NCBI GenBank assembly: GCA_001466705.2
Contig: LATX02000013.1
Location: 496,001-560,000, forward strand
Source of the DNA: Moniliophthora roreri
Taxonomy: Eukaryota; Basidiomycota; Agaricomycetes; Agaricales; Marasmiaceae
Direction of reading: 5' to 3'
DNA: 64,000 nucleotides
This document shows positions 1-12,934 of this stretch, piece after piece; position 1 is the stretch's first letter; every line of letters begins with the position of its first letter. The translations under genes were made by a program, and so were the position numbers. The notes under the pieces were generated by a model. That model did not search any database, was not told where the DNA came from, and worked only from the letters and a program-made list of their open reading frames with translations.

Positions 1-1727
1 TCAACTCACGTCGCGTTGTAAGGGTCACCCCATTAAGCACTCTGGATAGTGACCTCTGGATGTGGCCCGTAGGGTGTGCTGCATTGCCCCGTCGCACGCC
101 GTGCTGTCTGAGCTCCATCCTAATTTGATTGTCCACCTGGGCAGTTCGGCGACGCATTTCGCATACTCGGGCGAAAACAAAGCTACATGGGAGTAGATGA
201 AGGAATGTGTGCGAGAAAGGCGTGTCATAGAGAATGCAGTGAGGATAAGGGTTCACTCGGCAGCTCGATCGTGCTCCATCTTCCAAGTTGGTATTAGCAA
301 TTTCTTGTATGAACTCCATCCCTGCCAGCTTGAAAGCGAGGATGCGCCGAAATGGGCTCTCAAGCTCGAAGAACGGAGGAGAGTGACGTCGGGCCTAGCT
401 CCGAATCATGAACTATGAGTGACCGGACGTCCTAGCGAGAAAAAGAGTGACTGCGTACTGCATATCAGAGAGCAAGATGGGCGGTAAGATAGCGCTCGCT
501 TAATAGCGTCGATTCGAGGATACCGGTACCGAAATGTTTGGATAAGAATGGGTCGTCGTCTTTGCCGACATGAGTTCCATAGCTATGTATGATCACTCAT
601 TCTGAAGATATTGCATTCTAAATGAATATGAGGTGCAGCAGCGTAACAGAACATACCTCTAAGATAAGGCCACCCTTGGCTCATTTGTCGAATGCCGCTG
701 AAACCGCTCAGAATTTAAAGAAATGAGATTACTCCTCAATATGCCTCCGTCAGATGTCCTATGCCTTACACTTGTAGGTTTTAATGATAGCTGCAATCAA
801 TGCTTCATGTCAGAACAGAAAAACGGAGGGAAGTCCGTATTAGACCATACCAATCATGAAAGGGTTTGGGATTTGCTAGCGTTGAGGTCATAGGGTGGGT
901 AAATAAGTCCGGCCAATCGACACTGAAAGAGCTCATGACCGAATCGAACGGTATGAACGCACAATCGCGGACCCACAGGCTGGACGCAAACAAGCGAATG
1001 TCAGAGTCAGGGAGTCTGGCTTTAGGAGGTCCTCACCGTTCTTTCGTACAAACTGTCAGACATATCTCCATAACGTCGTCGGCGGGTACCTCAGTGTAAA
1101 AGCCTCGAAATAGTCCAATTCAAGACACGGCACTCGAGTTGAACTTGACGTTAGCATTCGAGTATTGAATCAGACAGCAGGAATGTACATACCTTATTAG
1201 AGTATCCATTGAAATCGATTAAAGGACACATTCTTGGAGTCGTCTCATACGTCTTCAGCCCGTTAATTCCTGGTGTGTTTGACAAGCCACCTGGGATCAC
1301 CAACCGTTGGCTAGTTGCACTGCTACCAATGGAATTAGTGTCTTGTGAGGGAGATTGTAGGAATATCTGGGGATATGCCCACCTTGATGAGTTTTGTGCC
1401 CCCATTCACTCCTCCGCGTTGAAGCACCACCATTCCTGGATAGTTTCTTGAAAGTTTGTCGCTCACGGTTTAACGGTCGTGAAAAGCACCAGCAAACCCG
1501 TAGGTTCATATTCCCTTTAGTTTTAGCCAAAGTGATTCCGTCTCCGATCTTCTGTCGGGCAAGTGTAGATACCGATACGTGTGGCGAGTATGTGACTGGC
1601 AAAATAGGGCAAAGTATTGTCAATCTCAGGGTTGCGGCACCGGTTTGGGGTGGTCCGTGCACTTCGTGGAGCATGACGCCAAAAGAATATTCCTTCCATC
1701 GCTTCTTGCCTTCTGACATCCATCATC
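1..1727. other. Intergenic region upstream of UGP1, no gene seen
   Basis: I find no open frame here with coding character. The longest frames are short, overlap on both strands and lack splice signals that would join them. The last 40 bases before the UGP1 start are pyrimidine-rich, which is common just upstream of fungal start codons. Confidence 0.5.
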
Positions 1728-3811
<2,084 letters not shown>

Positions 3812-3916
3812 ATGACACGAGGAGTAAATTGATACCCAACTTTGATTGCAGAGAACAAATGTACAGTGATGAATCAAAATGTAGTAACGAATGTTCATAT
3901 ATACCTTTCGAAGGCC

Positions 3917-4908
3917 TCAAGCATTCAGGGCATCCAAGGGATTGGTGGGACACTCGTTAGTCGCATTCCAGTGAGATTCCTGGGCAATGAGATTGGCGAG
4001 CTGGAATAGGGATGCAAGTGTGATTGGGCTCGACGACCTCTTCCAGCCTTCCTCAATCGGCAGACGCTCCTCGCGAAAGAAAATTTGAACAAAGCTATCA
4101 AAAGCGAGGTCAACAAATCCAGTTTGAATCACTGAGAAGGTCAACTCACTTCTTTGGAGCAACTCCAGTCGATGCATCGCCCATCACACTGAGGTATGTG
4201 GCACCTTCCAAAATTCGATTGGTAAACTCTGTCTCGCTATTGGTAACATTCGGATTCCTAGCTAGAGAGTCCGCAAGACGAACTTGCAAAACTCGTGCCG
4301 CAGAGGTGATGTTGTAGACATCGGAACCTGGGTTGGCGTTGGCCATGGTCTCAAAAACGGCTTCGTTGAAGTGAAGGTTATCGCCGAGAGCAAAATCTTC
4401 ACGAGAGATTGAGGCATCATGCTCGATAACCCCGTGTCTGTAAGTGTAGATTAGCCCAGATCAAGCGACTTTAGACCTGAGGATAGTGACGCTCGTACCT
4501 TTTGAGATCATCAAGGGTTAGTGTTTCAGGTTCGGAAGAGGTTATTAAGCCCACTTTGGCAGGAAGTATGAGTGCACTGGGTTCGATGTGGTACCCATCT
4601 GAGGAGCAAGAAATATGTTAGGTATGGGGCATGCTCAGGCATGTAGGAGTCGAGGCGTACCAAAGGCCGCCTGCAAAATCATTGAGATCGTGATGTTTTG
4701 ACCGTTACGGGGCAGATACCCATGATTCGCCAGCCTAAATCGCTGTGAGAGGATAACAAGAAACCATGAAGATAGGGACATGCGTGTTAAGGCCAGGGCA
4801 TGGACTTCGAAGGTCGTTGGGTCCAGGTGCTTGCCAATAATGGTCGTCGCTGGCTGTTACGGTAGCCACAGCAGCAAGCACTAGGGGGAGAGATGCTGAG
4901 AGCTTCAT
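3917..4908 (-). CDS. Short heme-thiolate peroxygenase / chloroperoxidase-like protein (UPO1)
   Basis: Members of this peroxidase-2 family (chloroperoxidase / unspecific peroxygenase) are secreted heme enzymes that use H2O2 to oxygenate or halogenate substrates. Exons are 4784-4908, 4661-4734, 4499-4598, 4150-4437 and 3917-4094, giving 254 aa, the length of short UPOs. A signal peptide covers about residues 1-20. The proximal heme ligand motif PCP is at 36-38 (Cys37), EHD at 105-107, and a conserved Glu at 177. The Cys-to-His spacing of 69 is, as I recall, that of the Marasmius rotula enzyme. Intron 1 must use a GC donor (AC|GCATGT) to keep frame; the other introns are GT-AG. It is about 71% A/T in none of its exons and looks like ordinary coding DNA with intact frame. 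Natural substrate unknown. Confidence 0.93.
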
Positions 4909-6431
4909 GTCGATGGGTGATGCAATGCTGTTTCTTCCAGGGTAAGATCTTTATACAGTTTCAAGAGACTAACCCGACGCACATACTAAAGTTTTCTTTA
5001 GGCATCGCCATGTCCTTGCATAACTCCTTTCGGGTGGCTCGGCCTAATCGTTCGTGAAGAAAGAGGCCTAGTTCGATAAAATGATTGTGGCGCCATCACA
5101 TATCCCAGTCAGATCCATATGCTTTGTGCATGGGCGTGAGGAGATGAAGGATAAATGTGCCGTCGGTGTCCGGAAAGTTCTCCATTAGATAGCTAATCCA
5201 TCAGACATTTAGTTGTGGAAGGCAGGGATTGGATGGCCGCACAATGTTGAAAGTCTGCGCGCTGAATTCTGTTGAAAATCATATTCACCGTCCACAGAAG
5301 GCAATCTTGTTTTTAAATTCATTTGGCACGAGAAATGAAGCTTTGTGATGAAAAACTCGGCCAGATTCCCTGAGAATATGATATCGAGTATTAGATGGAC
5401 AGTGGGCGATGAGAAATGTGCTGACAATGGCCGACGGTATCCAACGGACTTGGGTGAGTCATTTACTAGGTGGTTTTCATCGGGATGCCGTCAGATGTAA
5501 TCGGAATATGTGATGCATTCTGATATATACCTCGTGAATATATGTACTGTGTTCAAGTTCCAGTCGCCGACCTGGTCGACCATCGTAACTCTCCGCCCAT
5601 CCATCTGGCAATTCTTGATAAGCCTTCCGCTACCGCTATCCCGCACCCCTACGCCCTACCCACTGCGCAGAAACAGCTCCTCAGTATCTGCTACAGACAA
5701 CAATGAGCATGGTAACTGGATCAAGAGAAGTTCAAAACTTGCCTGTACCAAAGTCCTCTGCGTGGTCGCGTAGTCGTACTAGTGCTTGCCTTAATGCGAG
5801 GTGATTGGATACTACGAGGCTGTTGATCAATGCGTCAGTGTGAGGTAATCATCAACAACAGAACCATGCCGCTCACCGTAATGAGTCACCCAGATACACT
5901 CAAAGCCCTTTTCTTTCGCGTTTTTCTAACTGACTTGACATTCGAGAGCATCCCTTAGTCTAAAATATGTCAGTAAGCCGAAGCTGAAAACGTGGAAAGG
6001 GCGTACTGAGGGACATGAATGTTGGTGGATAGGGCATAAGGTGTAGGGTTGGTAGGATGATGGTGGCCAGGAAGAAAGAGGTATTCAGCGGCGTCATGGG
6101 AAGTGGCAGAAGGAAGTTGTATCTTAGTGCTCGGCGACTACAATCACGATGGGGGAAGAGTCAGAAGACCAGCTAGTCTAGAAATCGTCGCGGTAGCATG
6201 TGACAATCCCCACGTGCGAAAGCTCCATTTAGCGCTCATAGTCGCCCGTCAGAGTCCCTCAGCGCTTGTCGGCGCGTTCTCAAACATCGACTGGAAGATG
6301 CGCACTTCTTCTCGAGCTATCACTCCGTCGCTCAGCTCTTGTCATCTGGTACTACTGTATCGGCGGCGTCGTGCCGGTGTTGGGCATTCATACTGGGAAG
6401 GGCATCGGCCGAGTTATACTGCCGAAAGGTT
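4909..6431. other. UPO1 upstream region and gene-free stretch with a coding relic
   Basis: Positions about 4909-5310 are recognisably homologous to 8837-9290 upstream of UPO2, ending near a shared motif TAGTTGTG(G/A)AAGG and a shared CTGTTGAAAATC, so the duplicated unit included the promoter. Positions about 5554-5705 on the plus strand read as a coding-like piece (HLAILDKPSATAIPHPYALP) that I cannot assign and that soon meets a stop. No intact gene is visible. Confidence 0.45.
4949..4955 (-). promoter_or_regulatory. TATA box of UPO1
   Basis: TATAAAG on the minus strand, about 41 bp upstream of the UPO1 start codon. UPO2 and UPO3 have matching boxes at similar distance, which supports it. 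Confidence 0.55.
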
Positions 6432-7173
6432 CATCAGCGAAATGGACACCTAAATATATTGGAATAAAATGAGTGAAATATGTTATAATGGCCAAAATAC
6501 ATTATAATCATTATGGTTTATTTTAATGTAATATAATTGTTGTTCCTTTATTTTAATAGATTAAAATGAAGCAAAATGGTTATAATGTATTCTGGCTATT
6601 ATAATGTATTTTGGCTATTATAATGCATTGGCCCCACCTGGGGGTCGGGGACAAAAAGAAATACTATTTATTTGTTGCAACCTCCGTGAGTCGAACCCTC
6701 GACCTCAAGGTGGATTAGTCACAATCCTTGGCAGCCGGGGGTGCCCAAGACCACTGTACCACAGTGCCATATACTTACCACCACGCATAGTGCAATATAT
6801 GCCCTTACTCAAAAGACCTATCTCCACCCCCTTGCTGTTTCTATTGATCAAATCCCCAACCAAAAGCTTCCCTTCACTTTATAGAGTCCTCTCCCTGTCC
6901 TCTGGAAGGCATAAAAATGCACTGTTTTGATTGCCTCTGTTACAATCTATTTTACTACATTATAATAACTCTGTCTCATTTTATTGCATTTTAATGTACT
7001 ATAATAATACCATCCCATTTTATTGTATTTTAATGGATTATAATAACACCAGTCTCATTTTAATGCATTTTAATGTATTGTAATAGCATTGCTTGATTTT
7101 AATCTATTACAATGGACTAAAATCAGCAAAATACATTATAATTTATTATATTTAGGTGTCCATTTTGCTGATG
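6432..7173. mobile_element. AT-rich non-autonomous element with terminal inverted repeats
   Basis: The two ends carry a 27-base inverted repeat with one mismatch (6432-6458 and 7147-7173); its core is AAATGGACACCTAAATATA. Both arms inside are very AT-rich and repeat variants of ATTTTAATGTATTATAAT, in opposite orientation on the two sides of a GC-richer centre at about 6625-6900. There is no transposase frame, so it would depend on a partner. I find no convincing target-site duplication: the flanks share only TT. A satellite-like foldback element is the alternative. Confidence 0.6.
6681..6768 (-). other. tRNA-like sequence with A-box and B-box, degenerate
   Basis: Read on the minus strand, TGGTACAGTGG fits the A-box and GGTTCGACTCA fits the B-box of RNA polymerase III promoters, about 50 bases apart. 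Between them GGATT and AATCC can pair around a six-base loop. The acceptor and T stems do not pair properly, so a functional tRNA is unlikely. It is either a decayed tRNA gene or the tRNA-derived head of a SINE. It sits at the centre of the inverted-repeat element. Confidence 0.5.
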
Positions 7174-7859
7174 TTGATACTCAGGATGCAGAGCCCTAAG
7201 GAGCGACCTCTGATTGTTTTCTCCGGGTTATTCGTGAAAGGTGCATCTTCGAATGATTACTCTGCTCACCCCATGTTCTTTTTCAAACATAATCTAATTG
7301 TCGTCCGTTCGGAAGGTCCGATGAGGCTTAGCCTACTACAGTGCCAGAACTGACGATGCCTTCAAGTTGATAACGCGTGCCCCCCCAAATATTGAGAGAC
7401 TCCCTCACACAGATGACATCGCCTCTGGATGTCTGCTTGCACCATCTTGACGCAGTCAACATCCCAGAGACTATTAAATTTTACCCGAGACGCGTTGCCA
7501 AGGAAAAGGTGATGAAGTTTGATGACAAGGTGCTACCATGCTCGTGACTGCCGAAGCTGCTGAGATGGAGAGGTTTCGAGACCTCTTTGCCTTGCGCCCC
7601 AGCCTCACTTTAAAGGGCGCCAATATTCCCGCCATTCAGCTGGCAGTGCAATTTAGAATTCCTAGTACTTTCCTTCTCAATTTAGCTTAATTCGCAGCAG
7701 GAGCTGTAAACGGCGCAAGGACGAACGTGTGTCCTTGTGATACCCAACTTCAATCTATATAAAGAGAACACATAATGATATCAAACAAACAATAACACAA
7801 AGGCGACCATAAACATCCTTCAAGTATTCAATTGACGTTTACAACCACTTCTGAAGGCC
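7174..7859. other. Gene-free stretch with decayed coding fragments
   Basis: On the plus strand about 7436-7540 reads HLDAVNIPETIKFYPRRVAK and onward, then stops; about 7539-7690 reads in another frame as MLVTAEAAEMERFRDLFALR and onward. These have codon-like structure but no complete frame and no family I recognise. They may be pieces of one broken gene. The last 150 bp resemble the DNA just downstream of UPO1. Confidence 0.35.
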
Positions 7860-8836
7860 TCAAGCACTCCCCAAGGGAATGGTGGGACACTCATCAGTTG
7901 CATTCCAATGAGATTCCTCAGCAATTGAGGTGCCGAGTGTGAGTAGCGAATCAGAGCTGATTGCAGTTGAGGGCCGCTGCCAGCCTTCTTCAATGGGAAG
8001 ACGCTCCTCGCGAAAGAATTTTTGAACAAAGCTATTGAAAATAAGGTTAATAGCTGCGGCTTAATCACGGAGATAGATCAGCCTCACTTTTTTGGGGCAA
8101 CACCAGCCGAAGCGTTACCCATCACACTGAGGTACAACGCACTCTCAAACATTCGAATGACGAGTTCCGTCCCGCTGTTGGTGACATTAGGATTCCTGGC
8201 CAGAGAGTCTTCGAGGCGAGCTTGCATAACTTGACCAGCGGATGTGATGTTGTAGACATCGGAACCCGGGTTGGAGCTGGCGAGCGTCTCGAAGATTGCT
8301 TCATTGAAATGAAGATTGTCGCCGATGGCAAAATCCTGTCGGGAGAGTGATGCGTCATGCTCGATGACGCCATGTCTAAGCGCGATGTAAGCTACGAGGA
8401 AGCGTAGAATGGGTCGACGGTGTACGCACTGTTTGAGGTTATCGAGAGTCAAGGTCTCAGGTTCGGGGGAGGTTGTCAAGCCCACTTTAGCAGCAAGCAT
8501 AAGTGCGTCAGGTTCGATGTGATACCCATCTAAAAAGGAGGATAGAGTCAGCCACTGGATATGGTCAGATATGCGGAGACAAGGCGTACCAAAGCCGGCC
8601 TGCAGAATCATTGAGACGGTAATGTTTCGACCGTTACGGGGCAGAAAACCATGATTTGCCAACCTAGATACTGTGAGAAAAGGAAAAGATAGCCTGGAAG
8701 TAGGAACACACGTGTTGAGACCAGGACAAGGACTCCGAAGGTCGTTCGGTCCAGGTGCCCTCCAAGAGTGGTCATCACTAGCCTTGACAATGACCGCAGC
8801 ACCGAGAGCAAGAGAAAGAGGAGCTGAGAGCTTCAT
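7860..8836 (-). CDS. Short heme-thiolate peroxygenase / chloroperoxidase-like protein (UPO2)
   Basis: Paralogue of UPO1 with the same five-exon structure: 8712-8836, 8590-8663, 8430-8529, 8088-8375 and 7860-8031. The joined frame is 252 aa and intact. Signal peptide about 1-20, PCP at 36-38, EHD at 105-107 and Glu177 in the segment MFESALYL are all present, so the heme ligand and acid-base residues look complete. All introns are GT-AG; intron 1 here begins GTGTGT, unlike the GC donors of the other three copies. The start is the ATG giving MKLSAPLSL, homologous to the other copies; the open frame runs further upstream by chance. A TATA box lies 49 bp upstream. Predicted secreted H2O2-dependent oxygenase of unknown substrate. 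Confidence 0.94.
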
Positions 8837-9509
8837 ATTAATGAGTTGAAGGGTACGATACTGATTTTTCCTGAGTAAAAAGGTCTTTATAACTTTTTGA
8901 ACTTCGTCACGAAGGAACGAGCCGGCTCCGGAGGCGCGCCCATGACTTTGCATGACATCGGTTTTCGAGTGGCTCTACCCACTCGTAGTAAAGGAATTGC
9001 TTTGATTCGACAGAATCATAACAGCTTCTGCACCATCACAAACACGTCATAATCAGGCGGCAGAGACCGGCCCCATGCACCCTCGCTCTGTAAATGGGCA
9101 TGAGGGGGATGGGGGGATAGCTACGCTGAAGTCGGAAAGCTTCTTATCGCCCAGATAGTTCCCTAGAAATTCCCTGCTCTTCTAGTTGTGAAAGGTAGGT
9201 AATAGAATCGTCTAACATGGGCCGATTCCTGAATGCTGTTGAAAATCGTATTGGGATGTCATCCACGGAAGGCAGTTGCAACCGCAGCAGCGCGCCCGAA
9301 TATACTTCCTAGTCCCCAAAGAGACTGGCAGCCTCGGTGAGAAAAGCCCGATTGCTTGGGCTACTCCCAACTACCGTACGTCCATTGATTGTTCGGGTCA
9401 CTATCTCGAGATTTCGAACTGCAAGGGTGTGGCTGCCGCAACGGTCACTCTGCTCCAAACAAATGATATTCGCCATCAAGGCCATAAATAGATACTGAGG
9501 ATAGTCCCT
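8837..9509. other. UPO2 upstream region, no gene seen
   Basis: Positions 8837-9290 are homologous to 4909-5310 upstream of UPO1. The remainder holds only a short open frame with no recognisable product. Confidence 0.5.
8885..8891 (-). promoter_or_regulatory. TATA box of UPO2
   Basis: TATAAAG on the minus strand, 49 bp upstream of the UPO2 start, at the position equivalent to that of UPO1 and UPO3. Confidence 0.55.
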
Positions 9510-10135
9510 AGAAGACGCATCCTGGTAGGATCCTTTGGGAATGCGATAGGCACGTTTTATTCCGACGACAGCTAGGAAACTGCCCCAGAGAAAGACAGTC
9601 TGTGCGAGATTGGGACTCGGTCAATGGACTGCAAGGTCAGACGTGGTGAATCTAACTCACTTCTACGCGATATCACTAGCAGATGGGTACTTCGTAGTAC
9701 CTTGATACAGGTGACTTTTCATAGTGAACTCCTTTTCGGTATTTGTATCATGAGATTTTCTTGCCTGGGAAGATCTGTCTGGACTTGACTGTTTACGGTA
9801 TTGCGAACATCAGGACCGCGATTGATGAGAGAGAGAGAGGTTAGAAGTGTCTTTCCAAGGGTGTGTCATTATGTTCGATGGTGCTATGCCTTATGTCAAG
9901 GTTAGAATAAAGGATAGAACGAGTCTAATTGAGCGGATAGACTCACAGGACATTGTTTGACATGCGGAATCTCCAGTAACACATGCAGAATTGTAATGTT
10001 CGACCATCTCGAGACAAATGACCGTTGTTTTCCAGTCTGAAATTTGGTCAAAAAAGAGCGAGGAGAAATACGGAGAGCATACTCTATGAAGGTCATCTCA
10101 AAAGACGTTTAGTCCAGGAGATTGCCATGTTTAGG
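9510..10135 (-). pseudogene. Strongly decayed UPO relic
   Basis: Segments align in order with UPO genes on the minus strand. About 9525-9560 resembles the last exon (GGGAATG context), 9655-9665 the exon 4 donor (AACTCACTTCT), 9865-9895 the EHD-coding start of exon 4, 9960-10035 exon 2 (GCAGAATTGTAATGTTCGACC) and 10085-10130 exon 1 (GTCCAGGAGATTGCCA). Frames are broken by many indels and stops. This is a dead copy inside the array, older than the intact ones. The call rests on alignment by eye. Confidence 0.6.
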
Positions 10136-10626
10136 ATGGTATGTTGTATTGCGTGAACAATAGCAAGTGCTGATATGAAGACCGTTCATCTTAAGTGGGC
10201 GAGTTGCGGTTTTTGTGATGAGCCTGAATCGCGAAACATGATCATAAAGATGATGAGATCGCCTCTATTCCAGTTCTGAGGATAAAATATAGCCAGCACC
10301 TTCAAACCCTGTCTACTCCCAAGCACTACACCGATTCCGACTCTGGAAAGTCCTTACACGTGCTATCCTCCTATTCTTGCTAGATTTCCAGCTCAAGAAA
10401 AAAGAGCCGTAATCGTAGCGTTTAATGCCTATAAAGAGATAGGTTAGACCCAGTTCAGGTGCTATGAAGGCAAGTCCGAAACTAGAGCAAACCGACGCTG
10501 TCCGAGTCTGACGAAGGCTGCGTAACACGCTTACGGGCACCCGAAACCGGACGACCCGGCTGCAGATATCCCACGATTAACGTTCATCTTACTCGGAAGC
10601 TGGCAACGCGGACCGTCGTCCCAATT
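10136..10626. other. Gene-free stretch
   Basis: I see no gene, RNA or repeat here. One minus-strand open frame of 75 codons at 10313-10540 has no recognisable feature. Confidence 0.4.
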
Positions 10627-11187
10627 ACTTACTTATAGCTGGTATGCTCGAGAAAGGGATACAAAGAAGTGTTGTATGTAAGCGCTTGGATTTCTGGTTT
10701 GTTTCTGGCACTGGTAACCAGAATCCGAAATATTCAATTTAGCTACGTTCTGCCGGTGAGTGCCTGGCTTATTCTTCCTACCTAAAAACGTCCCTCATGA
10801 CACTCGATTTGCTTCAGAATGCCCGTGATACGCCCTCTGACGTCTCGTCATCTGGCTCTCCGCTATCCTAGGTGTGACTTGGGTGCGACCTATCGCAATC
10901 TTACGAACTTGAAGCAAAAAACGCTGCCGGTTTAAGCTTTCGCATGTACCCAGCTGTCGCAAGAACGGTGAGTGGTACCCATTTTTTCTCCTTCTGCAGG
11001 GCGTATTTCTGAAATTGATGAAGTAGCAATTTTGTTAAATCTGGTAATTTGAACAACAGAGCTAACTCTCTGAAAACTAACGCGATACCTAATTTCTTTT
11101 TCTTTTTAATTGTAGGAGAAATGAAATGGCAGTGAAGAACAGTACGACGAAGGTCCAAGCAGTCCATCAACCATGCTCTGGAACGCT

Positions 11188-12176
11188 TCAAGCACCAGAA
11201 CCCAAGGGAATGGTGGGACACTCGTCAGTCGCATTCCAGTTAGATCCCTGTGCAATGAGATCGGCGAGCTGGGCCAGGGATGAAATTTCGATTGGGCTTG
11301 ATGGCCTCTTCCAGCCTTCCTCGATGGGGAGACGCTCCTCCTGGAAGAACTTTTGAACGAAGCTATTCAAATCGAGGTCACTGGCTGCAGTTTCGATCGC
11401 GGGGAAAGCCAACTCACTTTTTCGGGGCAACGCCAGCCGAACCATTACCCATCACGCTGAGATACAGCGCACTCTCAAAGCTGCGGATGGTAAATTCCGT
11501 CTGGCTGTTGGTGACATTCGGATTCCTGGCTAGAGAGTCTGCGAGACGAGCTTGCTGAACTTGGCCGGCGGATGTGACGTTATAGACATCGGAACCCGGA
11601 TTGGAGTTGGCCAGCGTCTCGAAGATTGCCTCGTTGAAATGAAGGTTATCACCGATAGCAAAATCCTGACGGGAGAGTGAGGCGTCATGCTCAATGACCC
11701 TGTGTCTGTAGGTGTAGATTAGCCCAGATCAAGCGAGTGCAAGGGATAATATAATGAAGCTCATACGCTTTGAGATTATCGAGGGTAAACGTTTCCGGCT
11801 CGGGGGAGGTCGTCAAGCCCACTTTGGCAGCAAGGATGAGTGCCGCAGGTTCGATGTGGTACCCATCTGAGGAGCAAGAAATATGTTAGGTATCAGGCAT
11901 GCTCAGGCATGTGGGAGTCAAGAGATACCAAAGCCAGCCTGCAGGATCATCGAGACTGTGATGTTTTGACCGTTACGGGGCAGAAACCCATGGTTCGCAA
12001 GCCTATAACGCTGTGAGAAGATGATAAAAAATCATGAAGATAGGGACATGCGTGTTGAGGCCAGGGCATGGACTTCGAAGGTCATTGGGTCCAGGTGCTT
12101 GCCACGAATGGTCATCACTGGCTGTGACGGTGACTACAGCGGCGAGAACCAGAGAAAGAGATGCTGAGAGCTTCAT
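11188..12176 (-). CDS. Short heme-thiolate peroxygenase / chloroperoxidase-like protein (UPO3)
   Basis: Five exons, 12052-12176, 11929-12002, 11767-11866, 11418-11705 and 11188-11362, join to an intact 253-aa protein. The signal peptide (MKLSASLSLVLAAVVTVTAS), PCP at 36-38, EHD at 105-107 and the Glu at 177 are present. The residue before the EHD region reads HRVIEHD, where the other array copies have HGVIEHD. Intron 1 needs a GC donor (AC|GCATGT). It is very close in sequence to UPO4, its partner in the segmental duplication, and more distant from UPO1 and UPO2. A TATA box lies about 50 bp upstream. Confidence 0.94.
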
Positions 12177-12224
12177 GGTCGATAACACGAAGATTGAGAT
12201 GTAGACTTCGACTGAGTAAGGAAA

Positions 12225-12233
12225 CTTTTTATA
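12225..12233 (-). promoter_or_regulatory. TATA box of UPO3
   Basis: TATAAAAAG on the minus strand, about 50 bp upstream of the UPO3 start codon, in the same relative place as in UPO1 and UPO2. Confidence 0.55.
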
Positions 12234-12934
12234 GCTTTTGAACATGAGTCACGAGGAGAATAAACGGTCAACATGCACCCTTCGTTGTCTGACAGCACCT
12301 TTACATGATAGCTCCGCTTACTCGTAGTCAAGAAGTGGTTTGAATTAATAGCACAAGTGCTGCGCCATCAGATTCACCTTGACGTCCTCTGGGTCGGATA
12401 GTGGGGACCGGCATGAGTCAAGGACGCGGAGGTTCGGGAGACCCTTCAGCATATGGAGTCGGTAGCCCTGGCTGCGCTTCTAGATAATCGACATGTAGTC
12501 TGTCCCAAGAAAGCACGTAGAGAAGTGCCGGTGCGTTTACCATTGCATCGTTCACAGAAAATTGCAGCCTCGTGCGTTCAAGTGCTGCTCGATACTACCA
12601 GAAAGGTTGCAGACAGAGAACTTCTGAGTGCCTTCTGATATGACTGTTCACATGCGGGAACAGACGTCCGACTATTTGGTGTATACCTATACATTCATAA
12701 AAAAATAAGTAGAGGTCAACTTTACAGCTTTTCCCCAAGATTGGGGATTGAAGCAGGCTGCGCGGCTACCGCACCTGTCATACGGGTACCTCAAAGTGTA
12801 CGAGATTTGCTGTGAAACAGATCTTGGTCGCACGGGATATTGGTATTCCTAATTGCATCAAGCGCGACTCCCTGCCAATACAATCAGTGAGAATTTTCAA
12901 TGTCGATAAATCTATTGGCTAGGCGGCAGTTATC
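12234..12934. other. UPO3 upstream region, no gene seen
   Basis: The first 150 bp resemble the flanks of UPO1 and UPO2. From 12377 on the sequence is repeated at 42855 onward in copy Y. No coding frame is supported. Confidence 0.45.

Noticed and set aside
1297..1719. Minus-strand frame of 140 codons before UGP1
   Set aside because: No domain, mixed composition, overlapping frames on the other strand, and it covers the UGP1 promoter.
6681..6768. A functional tRNA gene
   Set aside because: A- and B-boxes are present but the acceptor and T stems do not pair.
8837..8953. Longer UPO2 product starting at 8953
   Set aside because: The upstream extension contains the TATA box region and is not shared by the other copies; the signal peptide starts at 8836.
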